Source: Panulirus ornatus
Taxonomy: Eukaryota; Arthropoda; Malacostraca; Decapoda; Palinuridae
Assembly (NCBI RefSeq): GCF_036320965.1
Contig: NC_092249.1
Coordinates: 7,854,069 to 7,918,068, forward strand
Direction of reading: 5' to 3'
DNA: 64,000 nucleotides
In this document: piece by piece, positions 1-11,225 of the stretch
How positions within the stretch are numbered: the stretch's first letter is position 1
Layout of the letters: each line of letters starts with the position of its first letter
Translations under genes and position numbers: made by a program
The notes under the pieces: model-generated
What the model was told of the DNA's origin: nothing
The model's database searches: none
What the model saw: only the letters and a program-made list of their open reading frames with translations

Positions 1-918
1 AAGCAGTGAAAAGTTTTTATCGAGGATGTAAGGCATGTGTACGTGTAGCAAGAGAGGAAAGTGATTGGTTCTCAGTGAATGTTGGTTTGCGGCAGCGGTT
101 CGTGATGTCTCCATGGTTGTTTAATTTGTTTATGGATGGGGATGTTAGGGAGGTGAATGTAAGAGTTTTGGAAATGGGGGCAAGTATGCAGTCTGTTGTG
201 GATGAGAGAGCTTGGGAAGGGAGTCAGTTGTTGTTCGCTGATGATACAGCGCTGGTGGTTGATTCGGGTGAGAAACTGCCGAATCTGGTAACTGAGTTTG
301 ATAAAGTGTTTGAAAGAAGAAAGCTGAGAGTAAATGTGAGTAAGAGTAAGGTTATTAGGTACAGTAGGGTACAGTATTAGGTACAGTTAGGGAGGTAAGT
401 TTGAATGGAGAAAAACTGGAGGAAGTGAAGTGTTTTAGATATCTGGGAGTGGATTTGGCAGCGGATGGAACCATGGAAGCGGAAGTGAATCATAGGGTGG
501 GGGAGGGTGCGAAAGTTCTGAGGCGTTGAAAAATGTGTGGAAGTCGAGAACGTTATTTTGGAAAGCAGAAATGGGTATGTTTGAAGGAACAGTGGTTCCA
601 ACTATGTTATATGGTTGCGAGGTGTGGGCTATAGATAAAGTTGTGCGGAGGAGGGTGGATGTGCTGGAAATGAGATGTTTGAGGACAATATGTGGTGTTG
701 GTTTGATCGAGTAAATAATGAAAGGGTAAGAGAGATGTGTGGTAATAAAAAGAGTGTGGTTGAGAGAGCAGAAGAGGGTGTTTTGAATTGGTTTGGTCAC
801 ATGGAGAGAATTAGTGAGGAAAGATTGACCAAGAGGATACATGTGTCAGAGGTGGAGGGGACGAGGAGAAGTGGGAGACCAAATTGGAGGTGGAAAGATG
901 GAGTGAAAAAGATTTTGA

Positions 919-921
<3 letters not shown>
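1..921 (+). pseudogene. RTE-like LINE fragment (RT and C-terminal region), degraded, 5' end outside window
   Basis: The first 124 codons (6-380) match residues about 667-787 of the intact LINE protein at 40293-43289. They include the B motif region (GLRQ..VMSPWLFNLFMDG) and the RT active site FADDTALV (FADD at 235-246). The frame breaks near 370, where a short stretch repeating 'ggtacagt' replaces the normal sequence. It breaks again by a one-base loss near 525 and a small deletion near 700. The later frames carry YGCE.W, WFGHMERI and RRSGRPNWRWKDGV. The fragment stops abruptly where its normal 'tgatcgg' becomes (TA)n. It is a dead copy. Confidence 0.9.

Positions 922-1005
<84 letters not shown>
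922..1005. repeat. (TA)n microsatellite joining LINE and A element
   Basis: Uninterrupted TA dinucleotide, 84 bp. The left edge truncates the LINE copy and the right edge starts the A element. Confidence 0.98.
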
Positions 1006-1007
<2 letters not shown>

Positions 1008-1170
1008 CTAAGAGTCCACGGGGAAAATGAAACACGATAAGTTCCCAAGTGCACTTTCATGTAATAATCACATTATCAGGGGAGACACGAGAGAAATATA
1101 AGTCAGTTGATATACAACGAAGAAACGTAGCTAGGACGCCATTTTGATCATGCGCTCATTTGTGATCGTT
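1006..1170 (+). repeat. Interspersed repeat family A, copy 1
   Basis: Starts 'tcctaagagtccacgggga' directly after (TA)n and contains the family core 'aagtgcactttc.tgtaataatcaca' and 'gtcagttgatatacaacga'. Related copies lie at 10796-10975 and 20262-20444 (minus), and at 15743-15898, 57848-58005 and 62297-62450 (plus). I see no tRNA boxes and no ORF. The class is unknown; a non-autonomous element with a 5' (TA)n is my inference. Confidence 0.75.
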
Positions 1171-1496
1171 TCCAATATATATCACAGACGGATCAAGTAT
1201 ATTTGTGTTTTAGTTCAGGTAATGGATCAGTTCTCAGCACTTCATACCCTCTAACTAAAGCTCTAGTTTGCGTCGATATCAAAGAAAAACAACGAGCATG
1301 TGCGAGTATAATTTCCCTCCAAAGCCCTTGGTCGTCAAGAGGGGGAGGCAGTAGTTACGTCCACAGATTCATATACAAAATGACTGCAGCGTGCGAGGTC
1401 ATTAAGGCAATGATGGGGGTGGGGCTGTCTTTATATCTGGTGGTGTTCGTCTGGATGTCCAATCGCTGCTCTGTACCAGCACGCCTGAGTGAGAGA

Positions 1497-2596
<1,100 letters not shown>

Positions 2597-2755
2597 ATGG
2601 GCTTTCGGCCTCTCAGCTTATTACTGCCAGGGTCCACTCAGGCGGTCAACGACTCGCTGCTTCAACCTGCACGGACCGGAAAACCTTCAACACTTCTTAA
2701 TGAGTTGAGAATAATTCTACGACTGTATATACATTCTCACTATGCATATATGGTC
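2597..2755 (+). repeat. Diverged interspersed repeat R1, copy 1
   Basis: Weak but collinear match to 6183-6325. Shared words in order are 'cttattact.cc.ggt', 'cggtc.tcaa', a run around 'acttcttaatg', 'gataatt/gatgatt' and 'catatatggtc/cattgtatggcc'. Both copies are plus strand. Unknown class; an old interspersed repeat is inferred. Confidence 0.45.
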
Positions 2756-3027
2756 TATAACAACTGGAGAAAGCAGATAACTTTCATATCTGTCCCCCTT
2801 CCCTGCAAGAGACTAGTGTATGTCCGCCAATTTTGAGTGGTTTACCAAGGTTACTTCTATAAGACTTCGAGAATGTAAGGGACGAAATCTACGAAGGCAC
2901 AAATTTTACGAAATCGTAAAGTTTTCACTTTATCTCGCATTCAGATGAACGCACACAGACGGGTGCAAATGTGTCCAGCCTACCTACCTGCATCTTATGC
3001 TCTCATGATGTGTTAAGTCGTCCTCAT

Positions 3028-3120
3028 CATGACCTCCCAGCTCCGTAATATGTCATAACTCTTTATTTTCAGCCGAATGGCTGTCTAGATTCAATACACC
3101 GTTGTCTATCATATCTATTC
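3028..3120 (+). repeat. Diverged interspersed repeat R2, copy 1
   Basis: Shares 'ctcccagctccgtaat', 'tattttcagccgaatggct' and 'attcaataca' in the same order with 9793-9935. The other copy carries AATAAA at the equivalent place, which suggests the 3' end of a polyadenylated transcript or element. Confidence 0.5.
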
Positions 3121-3896
3121 ATTCTAGATATGCCTCCATAGTGACGTAAGGTACGTTAAACTTAGACAGAGAGGCTGGCAATAGCGAGATTCGACCATGT
3201 CTCATACACTCAGTTGGACCTGATTAAGTATTTCAAGCGTGAATATCAAACATTATTTTTATTGTTCTCTGTCCAACACGGGCAGGTAATTCTGGTCAAT
3301 CAGTCAGCTCGCTGGCGATCAGTAAGCATTCAAGACTTGTTTGTCAAATAGCGATTAGTAGAGCATGTGTTGAAATCAGTCGTTCCTCAGTGTTTCCTAT
3401 AGGCATTTAGTGTAGGAGTTGAGTGAAGAAAGAATATTGAAATTCGACGGCAGGAATATTCCTGAAGCCTACAGTATTCCTTGTATTAATCCTACTCACA
3501 AAAGTATCTTATTGCCGATAGAGTGATGAAATGATTTCATTTAGTGTTCGTCAAATCCTATGAAATGCAACTAAATGAGTTACATTTATGCAGCTTTGAA
3601 AAGAGAAGGTTAAGAGTTGATCAAATACAGGTACTTACAATCAAACGCTCTTATGACTGGGATCTAACGAGCTACTTAATGATACATTCGTCTGATTACA
3701 TTCGTAGCAAAGGATGCAAACTCATGGGCTAGCGTATTGAATGGAAGGAATAACCAATTAGAGTATTTCGAAAGCAGTATTACGGATACCTGTAAGAATA
3801 GACTTATTACGTGTTAGAGTTTCAAATCCACGAATGACATTATCTGCACCTCCTTAGTTACATGGAATGTTTACAGGTTCATCTCTTTTAAAACGC
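3121..3896. other. No gene recognised
   Basis: Unique AT-rich sequence. The 62-codon frame at 3544-3732 has no recognisable features. Confidence 0.55.
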
Positions 3897-4306
3897 CTGA
3901 GTGTTTTTCTGCTCCTAACGCACAACTCTGTGAATTTCTGCTCCTAATACACATCCCTGTGAGTTTTACTGTTCCTAACACTCAACTCTGTGAGTTTTAC
4001 TGCTCCTAACGCACAACTCTGTGAGTTTTACTGCTCCTAACACACAACTCTGTGAGTTTTATTGCTCCTAACACATAACTCTGTGAGTATTACTGCTCTT
4101 AACACTCATCTCTGTGAGTTTTAATGCTCCTAACGCCCAACTCTGTGAGTTTTACTGCTTCTGACGAACAACTCTGAGTTTTACTGCTCCTAACACACAC
4201 CTTTGTGAGTTTTACTGCTTCTAACAGACAACTCTTGAGTTTTACTGCTCTTAGCACGCTGCTCTGTGAGTTTCTGCTCCAAACACACACGCCTCTGTGA
4301 GTTTCT
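3897..4306. repeat. 31-bp minisatellite, about 13 units
   Basis: Tandem units of about 31 bp built on 'ctgtgagttttactgctcc' plus 'taacacacaact', diverged by point changes and small indels. Edge units are more degenerate. Antisense frames through the array (4099-4459) are by-products. Confidence 0.93.
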
Positions 4307-5371
4307 GATTTCTTCCGCTGTTCTAAAGAGCCTCGAAAGAACCCAGTGTTGGTCTGTTGTCGTATGAATTGCCTTGTTAAAGATACAGACGTTACAACGT
4401 GAACACGATATCATATTTTCTTTTTCTCTTTTGAGCTTCAGAATGAAATTGAGTATCAAAGTATTGTATGTGGTATATCAGTGTTAGGAGTATATGAATA
4501 TGTTTTGTTGCAGGAAACTGTGACGCGCACACTGCGGGCGGTGTGCACGAACGTGACGGTGACGTTAGGTAGTGGAGGTGACGGCTATGTAATACGTCAC
4601 CCTCCCGTCACCCACGCCAGAGGACGCACCACCCATCGACAACCTCACTTCACCTGCCGTAAGTTCATATACGGAAAAAAAAAAAGTGATCCGTCTATCT
4701 GTTTATCACTCCGTCCACTTATCTATCTCTGTCTTTTAACCTGTTTATCTATCTATGGAGTGTTGCATCAGGTACATTGCATTCTCTAGAAATCATCCCA
4801 CGTATCCTCAACCCTGGTATCCAAAGTGAAATATAGATCCCCCACACTGACCACAAACTCTTCTTGCATTTTTTTTTCCACTTGTTAGGTGAGACCAACT
4901 CCTCCAGTCACACTCCTCTCCAGTCCTCGTTAATTCGGGCAGGATATAATGCACTGGCTATCCAGAGCTATCCAGTTCAGTTGAAGGGTATATGTGTATT
5001 GCTTCATTATCCAGGAGTCTATATTTGGTCGCCATTGCATGTGGGTACAATTACGCAAATTCCCTTCCGTTGTTATAACGTGATCCGCAGTTCCTGAGGA
5101 CGTCTTTCCAGTGAAAGTAGATCAATGCGATAGAAATAAGACGCTGGCGAATGAAAAATGACATGTGACGTTAAGGCCACCTGTCTGCATGTGACACGCA
5201 CTTGGATCATCCCTATACAAGGAAGATCGTGAGCAGACCTTTACCTACTGGAGAGATTTGATCAAGTCTCATTCGGGCTCCAGGACTGTCCCAGATATAG
5301 GTTCGAGCTCTTCGAAATCACCTCGAAATCCCTGAAGTTACATCACTATAACACAGGTAGCTTGACGCCGG
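4307..5371. other. No gene recognised
   Basis: Unique sequence. The frames at 4481-4789 and 4864-5097 show no domain and have stop-bounded, low-complexity stretches. Confidence 0.55.
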
Positions 5372-5553
5372 ACGAATGAGGCGTAGTGGTGAGGAAGTTG
5401 CCACTGCTGGGCCACCTGCCTAGGGTCGAGTCGTCGTAGGTTCGAATCCATCCGCGGTCGCGGCAGCCTTTCCTCACTCACCCTAGCTGTTCATCCTTTC
5501 CTAGAGGCTGGTCGATAAAATGGGTGCCTAGGCTTAGGCTAAGACATCTATCT
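5372..5553 (+). mobile_element. tRNA-derived SINE, family E, copy 1
   Basis: Contains an A-box-like 'ggcgtagtggtgaggaag' and a B box 'ggttcgaatcc'. The family body follows: 'agctgttcatcc', 'ggctggtcgataaaatggg' and 'aggcttaggctaag'. Diverged. The usual (TA)n is absent. Confidence 0.8.
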
Positions 5554-6182
5554 CTTTATCTGAAGATAGATAATGACATGGCCGCAATTTGGGTAGTTAC
5601 AAGTACCGTCTTAACTAACAAAAAAAAGCAGAACAAAAACACTATTCTCATCACTTATCATCTACAGTAAATCAGGAGAGATTTATCCCTTACAACAACG
5701 AAGAAATATCGAGGAAGAAATGGACTAAATCACTTCAGTTTGACCAGACAACATTCTTACATATATCTGGTTTTGACGAGAACTGGATTTGATTGTGTTA
5801 CTCCCTAGGAAACTGTGAGTGGGGCTCATAGCTTGTTGGATGCATAATCATGCACATGTAGATTCTTTTGTTCAGCTGCATCTTTGTGCTTAGCTGGACC
5901 AACACTGGGTAAAGAGAATTTCCAGCAGTGGTCAGCAGTGGTCATAGGAGTGAATGACTCTAATAAACCCGGTGTTTACAACCGGTGTCAGACAGCTGTG
6001 AGGAGGGGGTTATTTGGCAGACAACTGACCCCACGTTGAGTTACTGTCACTTAACTGTAATCATTTTATAAACGCATGAGACACGGGAGCGAGGGACAGA
6101 GGATGATACGATGAGCAACTGACATACCTCTCTGTGTTTCCAGACTTCGTTTGGATGGTAAAGTCGTTGGTTAGGTTAGGTT
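5554..6182. other. No gene recognised
   Basis: Unique sequence with no domain, RNA gene or repeat that I can name. Confidence 0.5.
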
Positions 6183-6325
6183 TTTTGGGCCCATCAACTT
6201 ATTACTTCCGGGTTCCTTACGGTCGTCAAGAGCCACGAAAGAGAAAATGTTGAACACCTTTTCTTAATGTAGTAAGGATGATTAAAAGACCACATGCACG
6301 CACATTGTATGGCCCATCTGTGTCT
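6183..6325 (+). repeat. Diverged interspersed repeat R1, copy 2
   Basis: Partner of 2597-2755 (see there). Similarity runs from 'gggcccatcaacttatta' to the 'cattgtatggcc' end. Confidence 0.45.
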
Positions 6326-6494
6326 TGGGGTAATGGTGAGGAGAGCAGTGGTGTGTGCTGAACCAATGGACTGTTGAAAATTACTGTCACCGAGTTTTTC
6401 TTTCATTGAAAGTCTTTATTAGAGGGATTGCTCGGCGCTTTTCCAAGCACGCTTGCATATCCCCCTTTCATGAATTATGTATATCTATTCCCTC

Positions 6495-6640
6495 ATAGAT
6501 CTTCGTTTCTCGTGTTAGAGAGGTAGCACTGGGAACAGACGAAAGAAAGAGCGCAGTGCACCTAAACCCCAGCTCCCTCCCATTATGTGGTGTCGCAACA
6601 TTACACATGACAACTAAAGAATGAATGCAAACAACTAAAG
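6495..6640 (-). mobile_element. Relic of the LINE 3' UTR and tail
   Basis: On the plus strand 'cgtgttagagaggtagcac' followed by 'ggaacagacgaaagaaag' resembles the reverse complement of the LINE tail. Then 'ccagctccctcccatta' and 'acattacacatgacaac' resemble its long 3' UTR. Much diverged, no coding part. Confidence 0.45.
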
Positions 6641-7192
6641 AACGAATAAAGTCGTTCTGCTGACTCGTGTGTCTATCTTCAAGTGCATCCTGACTCCTAT
6701 GTCTATCTCCAAATGCAGCCTTGTACATGACTGAATACTTCTGAATTTGAATATCTCTTTCACAGCGTCAAACACCATGATTTTGTGTGCAACACCAGGT
6801 AATCTGGTCTCATTTACGTAAACTCACTGCATACCAATGCCTTTTAACAACTTTCGCAACTGCTGTCTTAACCCTGTTTGAAAAGCAGTTTTTTTTTTTT
6901 TTGTCTCAAAAACCGCTTAAACTATCCTTTATACCCCTCCTTGTTTCTGATTTCACATTTTCTTTTCTGCTTGAATGCTTCGTGCAATTCAAGGTTTTCT
7001 TCAAGTGGCAGGAAACAAGTGAAGATGGTTCTGTTTGTACTCCGACTTATTGTAGAGTGGCAAGATAGAGATTGAGAACGTTTCATGAGCTTAATTCGAA
7101 CGGAAGCAGCTGGGAGCTAGTGTGCGTAGTTTGTGCCACAATCACAGTAAAACATATTATTTTCTATGTTAACTTAGGCGGTTCGGGTCAAT
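6641..7192. other. No gene recognised
   Basis: Unique sequence. Two overlapping frames at 6787-7075 start in or near a T-run and show no recognisable domain. Confidence 0.5.
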
Positions 7193-7232
7193 GAATCCCT
7201 GATGAATGACCATCTCATTAACGCTTTATATA
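7193..7232 (-). mobile_element. Family E SINE, 3' domain only
   Basis: 'gaccatctcattaacgctt' is the reverse complement of the E 3' domain that in full copies follows the internal (TA)n. It ends in 'tatatatgag' at the LINE junction. Confidence 0.55.
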
Positions 7233-7868
7233 TGAGGTGTGAGGTGGCTTGATCGAGTAAGTAATGAAAGGGTAAGAGAGATGTTTGGTGATAAAAAGAG
7301 TGTGGTTGAGAGAGCAGAAGAGGGTGTATTGAAATGGTTTAGTCACATAGAGAGAATGAGTGAGGAAAGATTGACAAAGAGGATGTATGTGTCAGAGGTG
7401 GGGGGAACGAGAAGTGGGAGGCCACATTGGAAGTGGAAGGATGAAGTGAAAAAGATTTTGAGCGATCGTGACCTGAACATACAGGAGATTGAAAGGCGTG
7501 CAAGGAATAGAGTGAATTGGAATGATGTGGTATACCGGGGTGAACGTGCTGTCAATGGATTGAACCAGGGCATGTGAAGCGTCAGGGGTAAACCATGGAA
7601 GGTTTTGTGGGGACTGGATGTGGAAAGGGAGCTGTGGTTTCGGTTCATTACACATGACAGCTAAAAACTGAGCGTGAACGAATGTGGCCTTTGTTGTCTT
7701 TAACTAGCGCTACCTCGCGTTTATATATGTATATGTCTGTGTATGTATATGTATGTATACGTTGAAATGTATAGGTATGTATATGTGCGTGTGGGTTGGT
7801 CCATTCTTTCGGGTGTTTCCTTGCGCTACCTTGCTAACGCGGGAGACAGCGACAAAGTATAATGAAAT
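7233..7868 (+). pseudogene. RTE-like LINE, 5'-truncated copy with complete long 3' UTR
   Basis: Codons 7239-7577 (112 aa) match the C-terminal 105 or so residues of the intact LINE protein: WLDRVSNERVREM, WFSHIERMSEERLTKR, SGRPHWKWKDEVKKIL. The stop is at 'tga' 7575-7577. The 3' UTR is the long type, with 'tagcgctacctcgcg' at 7711 and the terminal tail 'gcgctaccttgctaacgcgg' followed by 'gagacagcgacaaagtata'. The tail hairpin keeps pairing despite a C-to-T change. Confidence 0.9.
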
Positions 7869-7871
7869 GAT

Positions 7872-7876
<5 letters not shown>

Positions 7877-7903
<27 letters not shown>
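7877..7903. repeat. (TA)n microsatellite
   Basis: Short TA run between the LINE 3' end and the T palindrome. Confidence 0.9.
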
Positions 7904-8082
7904 CGAATAAAGTGCATATGAACGCGCACCTTCATAGAACATACAAACCTCCAACAGCCAGGATCGAACCCGGGACCCCTGTGCAAGAGGCAGGCATGCT
8001 AACCGCTAGGCTATGGGACTGTATAATAGGAAACAACTATTCGAAATACTAAGTACTCGAATACCCTTCGTCTCACAATGGT
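7904..8082 (-). mobile_element. tRNA-like element, family T, left half of a palindrome
   Basis: Read on the minus strand it has an A-box-like 'atagcctagcggttagca' and a B box 'gggttcgatcctgg', followed by the 3' tail 'aggtttgtatgttctatga' then 'aggtgcgcgttcatatgca'. The region 5' of the tRNA-like part (8026-8082) is also inside the palindrome arm. Not a functional tRNA: the acceptor ends do not pair and the T-loop is one base short. Confidence 0.8.
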
Positions 8083-8241
8083 GAGCAACGGGGTCTATAC
8101 CATTGTGAGACGAAGGGTATTCGAGTACTTAGTATTTCGAATAGTTGTTTCCTATTATACAGTCCCATAGCCTATCGGTTAGCATGCCTGCCTCTTGCAC
8201 AGGGGTCCCGGGTTCGATCCTGGCTGTTGGAGGTTTGTATG
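7940..8241. repeat. Large near-perfect palindrome, 143-bp arms, 16-bp loop
   Basis: Left arm 7940-8082 and right arm 8099-8241 are reverse complements with one mismatch that I can find ('ccgctaggc' versus 'cctatcgg'). The loop is 8083-8098 ('gagcaacggggtctat'). Each arm contains a whole tRNA-like T module reading outward. (TA)n tracts flank both sides (7877-7903, 8242-8268). Confidence 0.95.
8099..8241 (+). mobile_element. tRNA-like element, family T, right half of the palindrome
   Basis: Plus-strand mirror of the left half: 'atagcctatcggttagca' then 'gggttcgatcctgg'. It ends at 'ggaggtttgtatg' where (TA)n begins, so it lacks the conserved 3' tail that the left half has. Confidence 0.8.
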
Positions 8242-8268
8242 ATATATATATATATATATATATATATA
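8242..8268. repeat. (TA)n microsatellite
   Basis: Joins the right arm of the T palindrome to the 3' side of C element 1. Confidence 0.95.
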
Positions 8269-8470
8269 AATTTCATACTATTCGCCAATTCCCGCGTTAG
8301 CGAGGTAGCGTTAGGAACAGAGGACTGAGCCTTTGAGGGAATATCCTCTCTTGGCCTCCTCCTCTGTTCCTTCTTTAGGAAAACTAAAAACGAAAAGGGA
8401 GGATTTCCAGCCCCCGCTTCCTTCCCATTTAGTCGCCTTCTACGACACGCAGGGAATGCGTGGGAAGTAT

Positions 8471-8475
<5 letters not shown>
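8269..8475 (-). mobile_element. Family C SINE-like element, copy 1
   Basis: On the minus strand it reads 'cgtattccctgcgtgtcgta'-type 5' sequence, a G/C-rich core 'ctggaaatcctccc', 'aggaacagaggaggaggcc', then the 3' end 'acgctacctcgctaacgcgg'-type tail. That 3' end is the LINE-like tail. (TA)n lies on both sides. Confidence 0.85.

Positions 8476-8513
<38 letters not shown>
8471..8513. repeat. (CT)n-(TA)n compound microsatellite
   Basis: About 16 bp CT then about 26 bp TA, between C copy 1 and E copy 2. Confidence 0.95.
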
Positions 8514-8517
<4 letters not shown>

Positions 8518-8692
8518 CCAAGCTTGTATTGGGTACCCGTTTATCGACCAACCCGTAAGGGTGGACGAACAGCTAGGTTTGAATGTGGACCGACTATCGC
8601 AACCAGAATTCGAACCTATGCTCTCGACCCTGGGGCGGCCCGTGAATGCATCACGATCAGGAACGCTAACCACTACACCACAAGTGTAACGA
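8514..8692 (-). mobile_element. tRNA-derived SINE, family E, copy 2
   Basis: Minus strand: 'tgtggtgtagtggttagcg' (A box), 'ataggttcgaattctgg' (B box), then 'ctagctgttcgtccaccc' and 'ggttggtcgataaacggg'. It ends near (TA)n 8487-8513, the usual internal TA position. Confidence 0.88.
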
Positions 8693-8714
8693 ATGTGTGG
8701 AGTTGCTCTGTGCC

Positions 8715-8717
<3 letters not shown>

Positions 8718-8759
<42 letters not shown>

Positions 8760-8762
8760 TGT
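8718..8762. repeat. (GT)n microsatellite
   Basis: GT run with one interruption. Confidence 0.97.
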
Positions 8763-8867
8763 GTTACGGGGGGAGAGTTTTACACTCGTGTTGCCCCGTC
8801 TGTCAACCTTGTATATATGTACTATGTCTCTACTCTTATATGTGTATAAACACTTACAATTACACAC

Positions 8868-9045
8868 AGCAGCCCAAGCTAGGTACTCATTTATCTTCCA
8901 GGCTCGAGGGGAGGACGAACACCAGCACTGGGTGTAGGCCGACTGCCAAACCCACGATTCGAACCTACGTGGGGTCGACCTCGGGCGGCCCTTAAATTCG
9001 TCGCGGTCAGCAGCGTTGACCTGTACGCCACGAACGCAGGATGTG
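8868..9045 (-). mobile_element. tRNA-derived SINE, family E, copy 3
   Basis: Minus strand: 'cgtggcgtacaggtcaacgc', B box 'aggttcgaatcgtgggttt', and 'gataaatgagtacctagc'. More diverged than copy 2 and in the same orientation. Confidence 0.8.
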
Positions 9046-9284
9046 ATCTGATAAATCAAGTAAGTGCTGATGTGTTCTGGTTAGAGGGACATCTCGCGTC
9101 ACTTAAGAGAAGTTTACTAAATTCTAAGTTGACCTCTTCTCTACTTACTACTTTTTTTACGTCTACGAATACTGGGATGAAAGGTGCTTGTTATTGTATA
9201 TCCTTCAATCCTCCGAGCTGGCAGTAAGAGAAGATCAATTGTTTATTATTTCTACTTGAAGGAAACCATTATCTTGCGTCTGTT

Positions 9285-9425
9285 TTCTGAAGAGATCCTC
9301 TCTTTCCTTATAGCTGCTTGAGGGAATCCTTTATTTCCTTATTGCTGCTTGAAGGAAACCTTTATTTTCTGCTTGCTGCTTGAAGGAATCCTTCATTCGG
9401 TTCTTACTGCTTGAGGGGAATCTCT
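9285..9425. repeat. ~36-bp degenerate tandem repeat, about 4 units
   Basis: Units of the form 'tgcttgaaggaaacctttat' plus 'tttccttattgc'. Diverged; flanks look unique. Confidence 0.75.
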
Positions 9426-9792
9426 TGATCTCTATACACAGGGACATATATGGTATCGAACGCTTGAGCAGAGGTTTGTAATGGTTTTCACGACACAGGA
9501 TCAGGCAGCTGTCTGTCTGGCCCAAAGATATGAGAACGTCCATAGCTAACAACGAGGAAGTCGAGACATGTGTTTATTTACATGTATTTACATCTCTCAG
9601 ACTGTTCACCACGTAATGTTCGCTCAAGTTCATAATGTATGAATCATAGTACTCTTGTATTGTAAACCTTCTTGTATATCAGCCATCCTGGATGTCTAGA
9701 CGCACCTCACTCACGTGCTTATCCAAACCGTGGCCACAACTATCCAGCCCCACTTTGATCTTGAGCTCTTTTATGATGAATGAACCAGTAAC
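9426..9792. other. No gene recognised
   Basis: Unique sequence with no supported feature. Confidence 0.5.
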
Positions 9793-9935
9793 TACCATGA
9801 CTTCCCAGCTCTGTAACTCCAGTGTATTTTCAACTGGTAACTATTACGGCTTCCCACTTCCGTGACATCCATGTATTTTCAGCCAAATGGCTGCCTTCAT
9901 TCAATAAAACCCATTATTTACATATTTGTTTTTAT
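9793..9935 (+). repeat. Diverged interspersed repeat R2, copy 2, internally duplicated
   Basis: Carries the R2 motif twice: 'cttcccagctctgtaa' then 'tattttcaactgg', and 'cttcccacttccgtga' then 'tattttcagccaaatggct', followed by 'attcaataaaa'. The final AATAAA could be a polyadenylation signal. Confidence 0.5.
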
Positions 9936-10310
9936 GGTCAGAACGAGTCTTTTTGCCGCTGTAGGTCTACAGTAGAGCGAGGGTCCTCCGTTCCCTTCAA
10001 ACAACATTTTTAAGGGACTGAAATTGGGTACGATGAGAGGGAGCCTCAGGCACTTTCAATTCGAAATATTTCATGTGCTCAGGACACGGGTAAATAATAG
10101 TCCAGGAGTCTGGGGGGGAAACTTTTGATTAGCGACAACACCCACTGGGCCACTGACCACCTACCCTCCTCTCGTATAATATCTTGTTTAGAATGGAAAG
10201 TTTCCTTCAGGATATTAGAGAAGGATTGTCCAGATATGTCTGTTATTATTTTTCTTCTTCATATTATTATTATTACCCAGGTCCAATTTCTATGAAAGAG
10301 TCCTGGTGTT
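9936..10310. other. No gene recognised
   Basis: Unique sequence, including a short 'attattattatta' run at 10262-10276. Confidence 0.5.
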
Positions 10311-10490
10311 ACCCAGGACCTTTCGAAAGGTTCCTGCAGAGGAGGGCTGCACTACTTGCGGTAGCAAGGAAAGGTAGACTCCTTTGAATAAGCACTTCGT
10401 TTGACAAGACTGCATCCCCAATGATATAGCTTCGACAAAGGTGACTTTTTAATTGCGTTGCAACCTTCTGCAAGTGGAGTCCGGTAAGAC
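10311..10490 (+). repeat. Diverged interspersed repeat R3, copy 1
   Basis: Matches 15101-15280 in order: 'gctgcactacttgcggtag', 'gactcctttgaataa', 'caaaggtgacttttt' and 'tggagtccggtaagac'. Old repeat of unknown class. Confidence 0.55.
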
Positions 10491-10685
10491 CTATATATAT
10501 ATGTATATATATTATTGTAAACTTTTTCCACAATACCCTGGGCATCGATCCCTGGAACATCTGTGTGGCAGCCAGGTAGCCAAACCCCCAACAAAGATTA
10601 GCTTAAAACAGCATCTCTCCGCAACACTGGCTGACTCACGGGTCTCACTGTTGCGTCACGCATCCTTTACGAGGTGGAAATACTG

Positions 10686-10686
<1 letters not shown>

Positions 10687-10757
<71 letters not shown>
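10687..10757. repeat. (CA)n microsatellite
   Basis: About 71 bp, uninterrupted. Confidence 0.98.
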
Positions 10758-10763
<6 letters not shown>

Positions 10764-10795
10764 AGCAAGAAAGGCGTATTAAGGGGCTTCCAGGA

Positions 10796-10975
10796 CTAGG
10801 ACGCTACGTCTCTTCGTCGTATATCAACTGACTGTTAGAGACCTTCCTTGCATCTCCTGTTGATGTGATAATTACACGGAAGTGTACTCGGGAACTTGTC
10901 GTATTTCATATCCCCCGTGGACGTACAGGAATATACTTGATCAACCGCTCAGTTGTGATCATTTCCGATATATAT
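10796..10975 (-). repeat. Family A repeat, copy 2
   Basis: Reverse-complement copy: 'tcgtatatcaactgactgtt', 'tgatgtgataattacacg' and 'ccccgtggacgtacaggaat'. It extends into 'gttgtgatcatttccgatat', also seen at the 3' side of copy 1, so some copies carry a longer or mixed end. Confidence 0.75.
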
Positions 10976-10994
10976 GTATATATATATATATTTT

Positions 10995-11225
10995 GCCAAA
11001 GAGGAGAAAGAATACTTCCCACGTATTCCCTGCGTGTCGTAGAAGGCAACTAAAAGGGAAAGGAGCGGAGGGGCTGGAAATCCTCCCCTCTCTTTTTTTT
11101 TTTTTTTTAATTTTCCAAAAGAAGGAACAGAGAAAAGGGGCAGGTAAGGATATTCCCTCAAAGGCCCAGTCCTCTGTTCTTAACGCTACCTCGCTAACGC
11201 GGGAAATGGCGAATGGTAAGAAAAA

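Noticed and set aside
7943..8020. A tRNA gene on the minus strand (A and B box, plausible arms)
   Set aside because: Acceptor ends do not pair, the T-loop is one base short, and the sequence recurs as dispersed, diverged copies. It is a tRNA-derived repeat.
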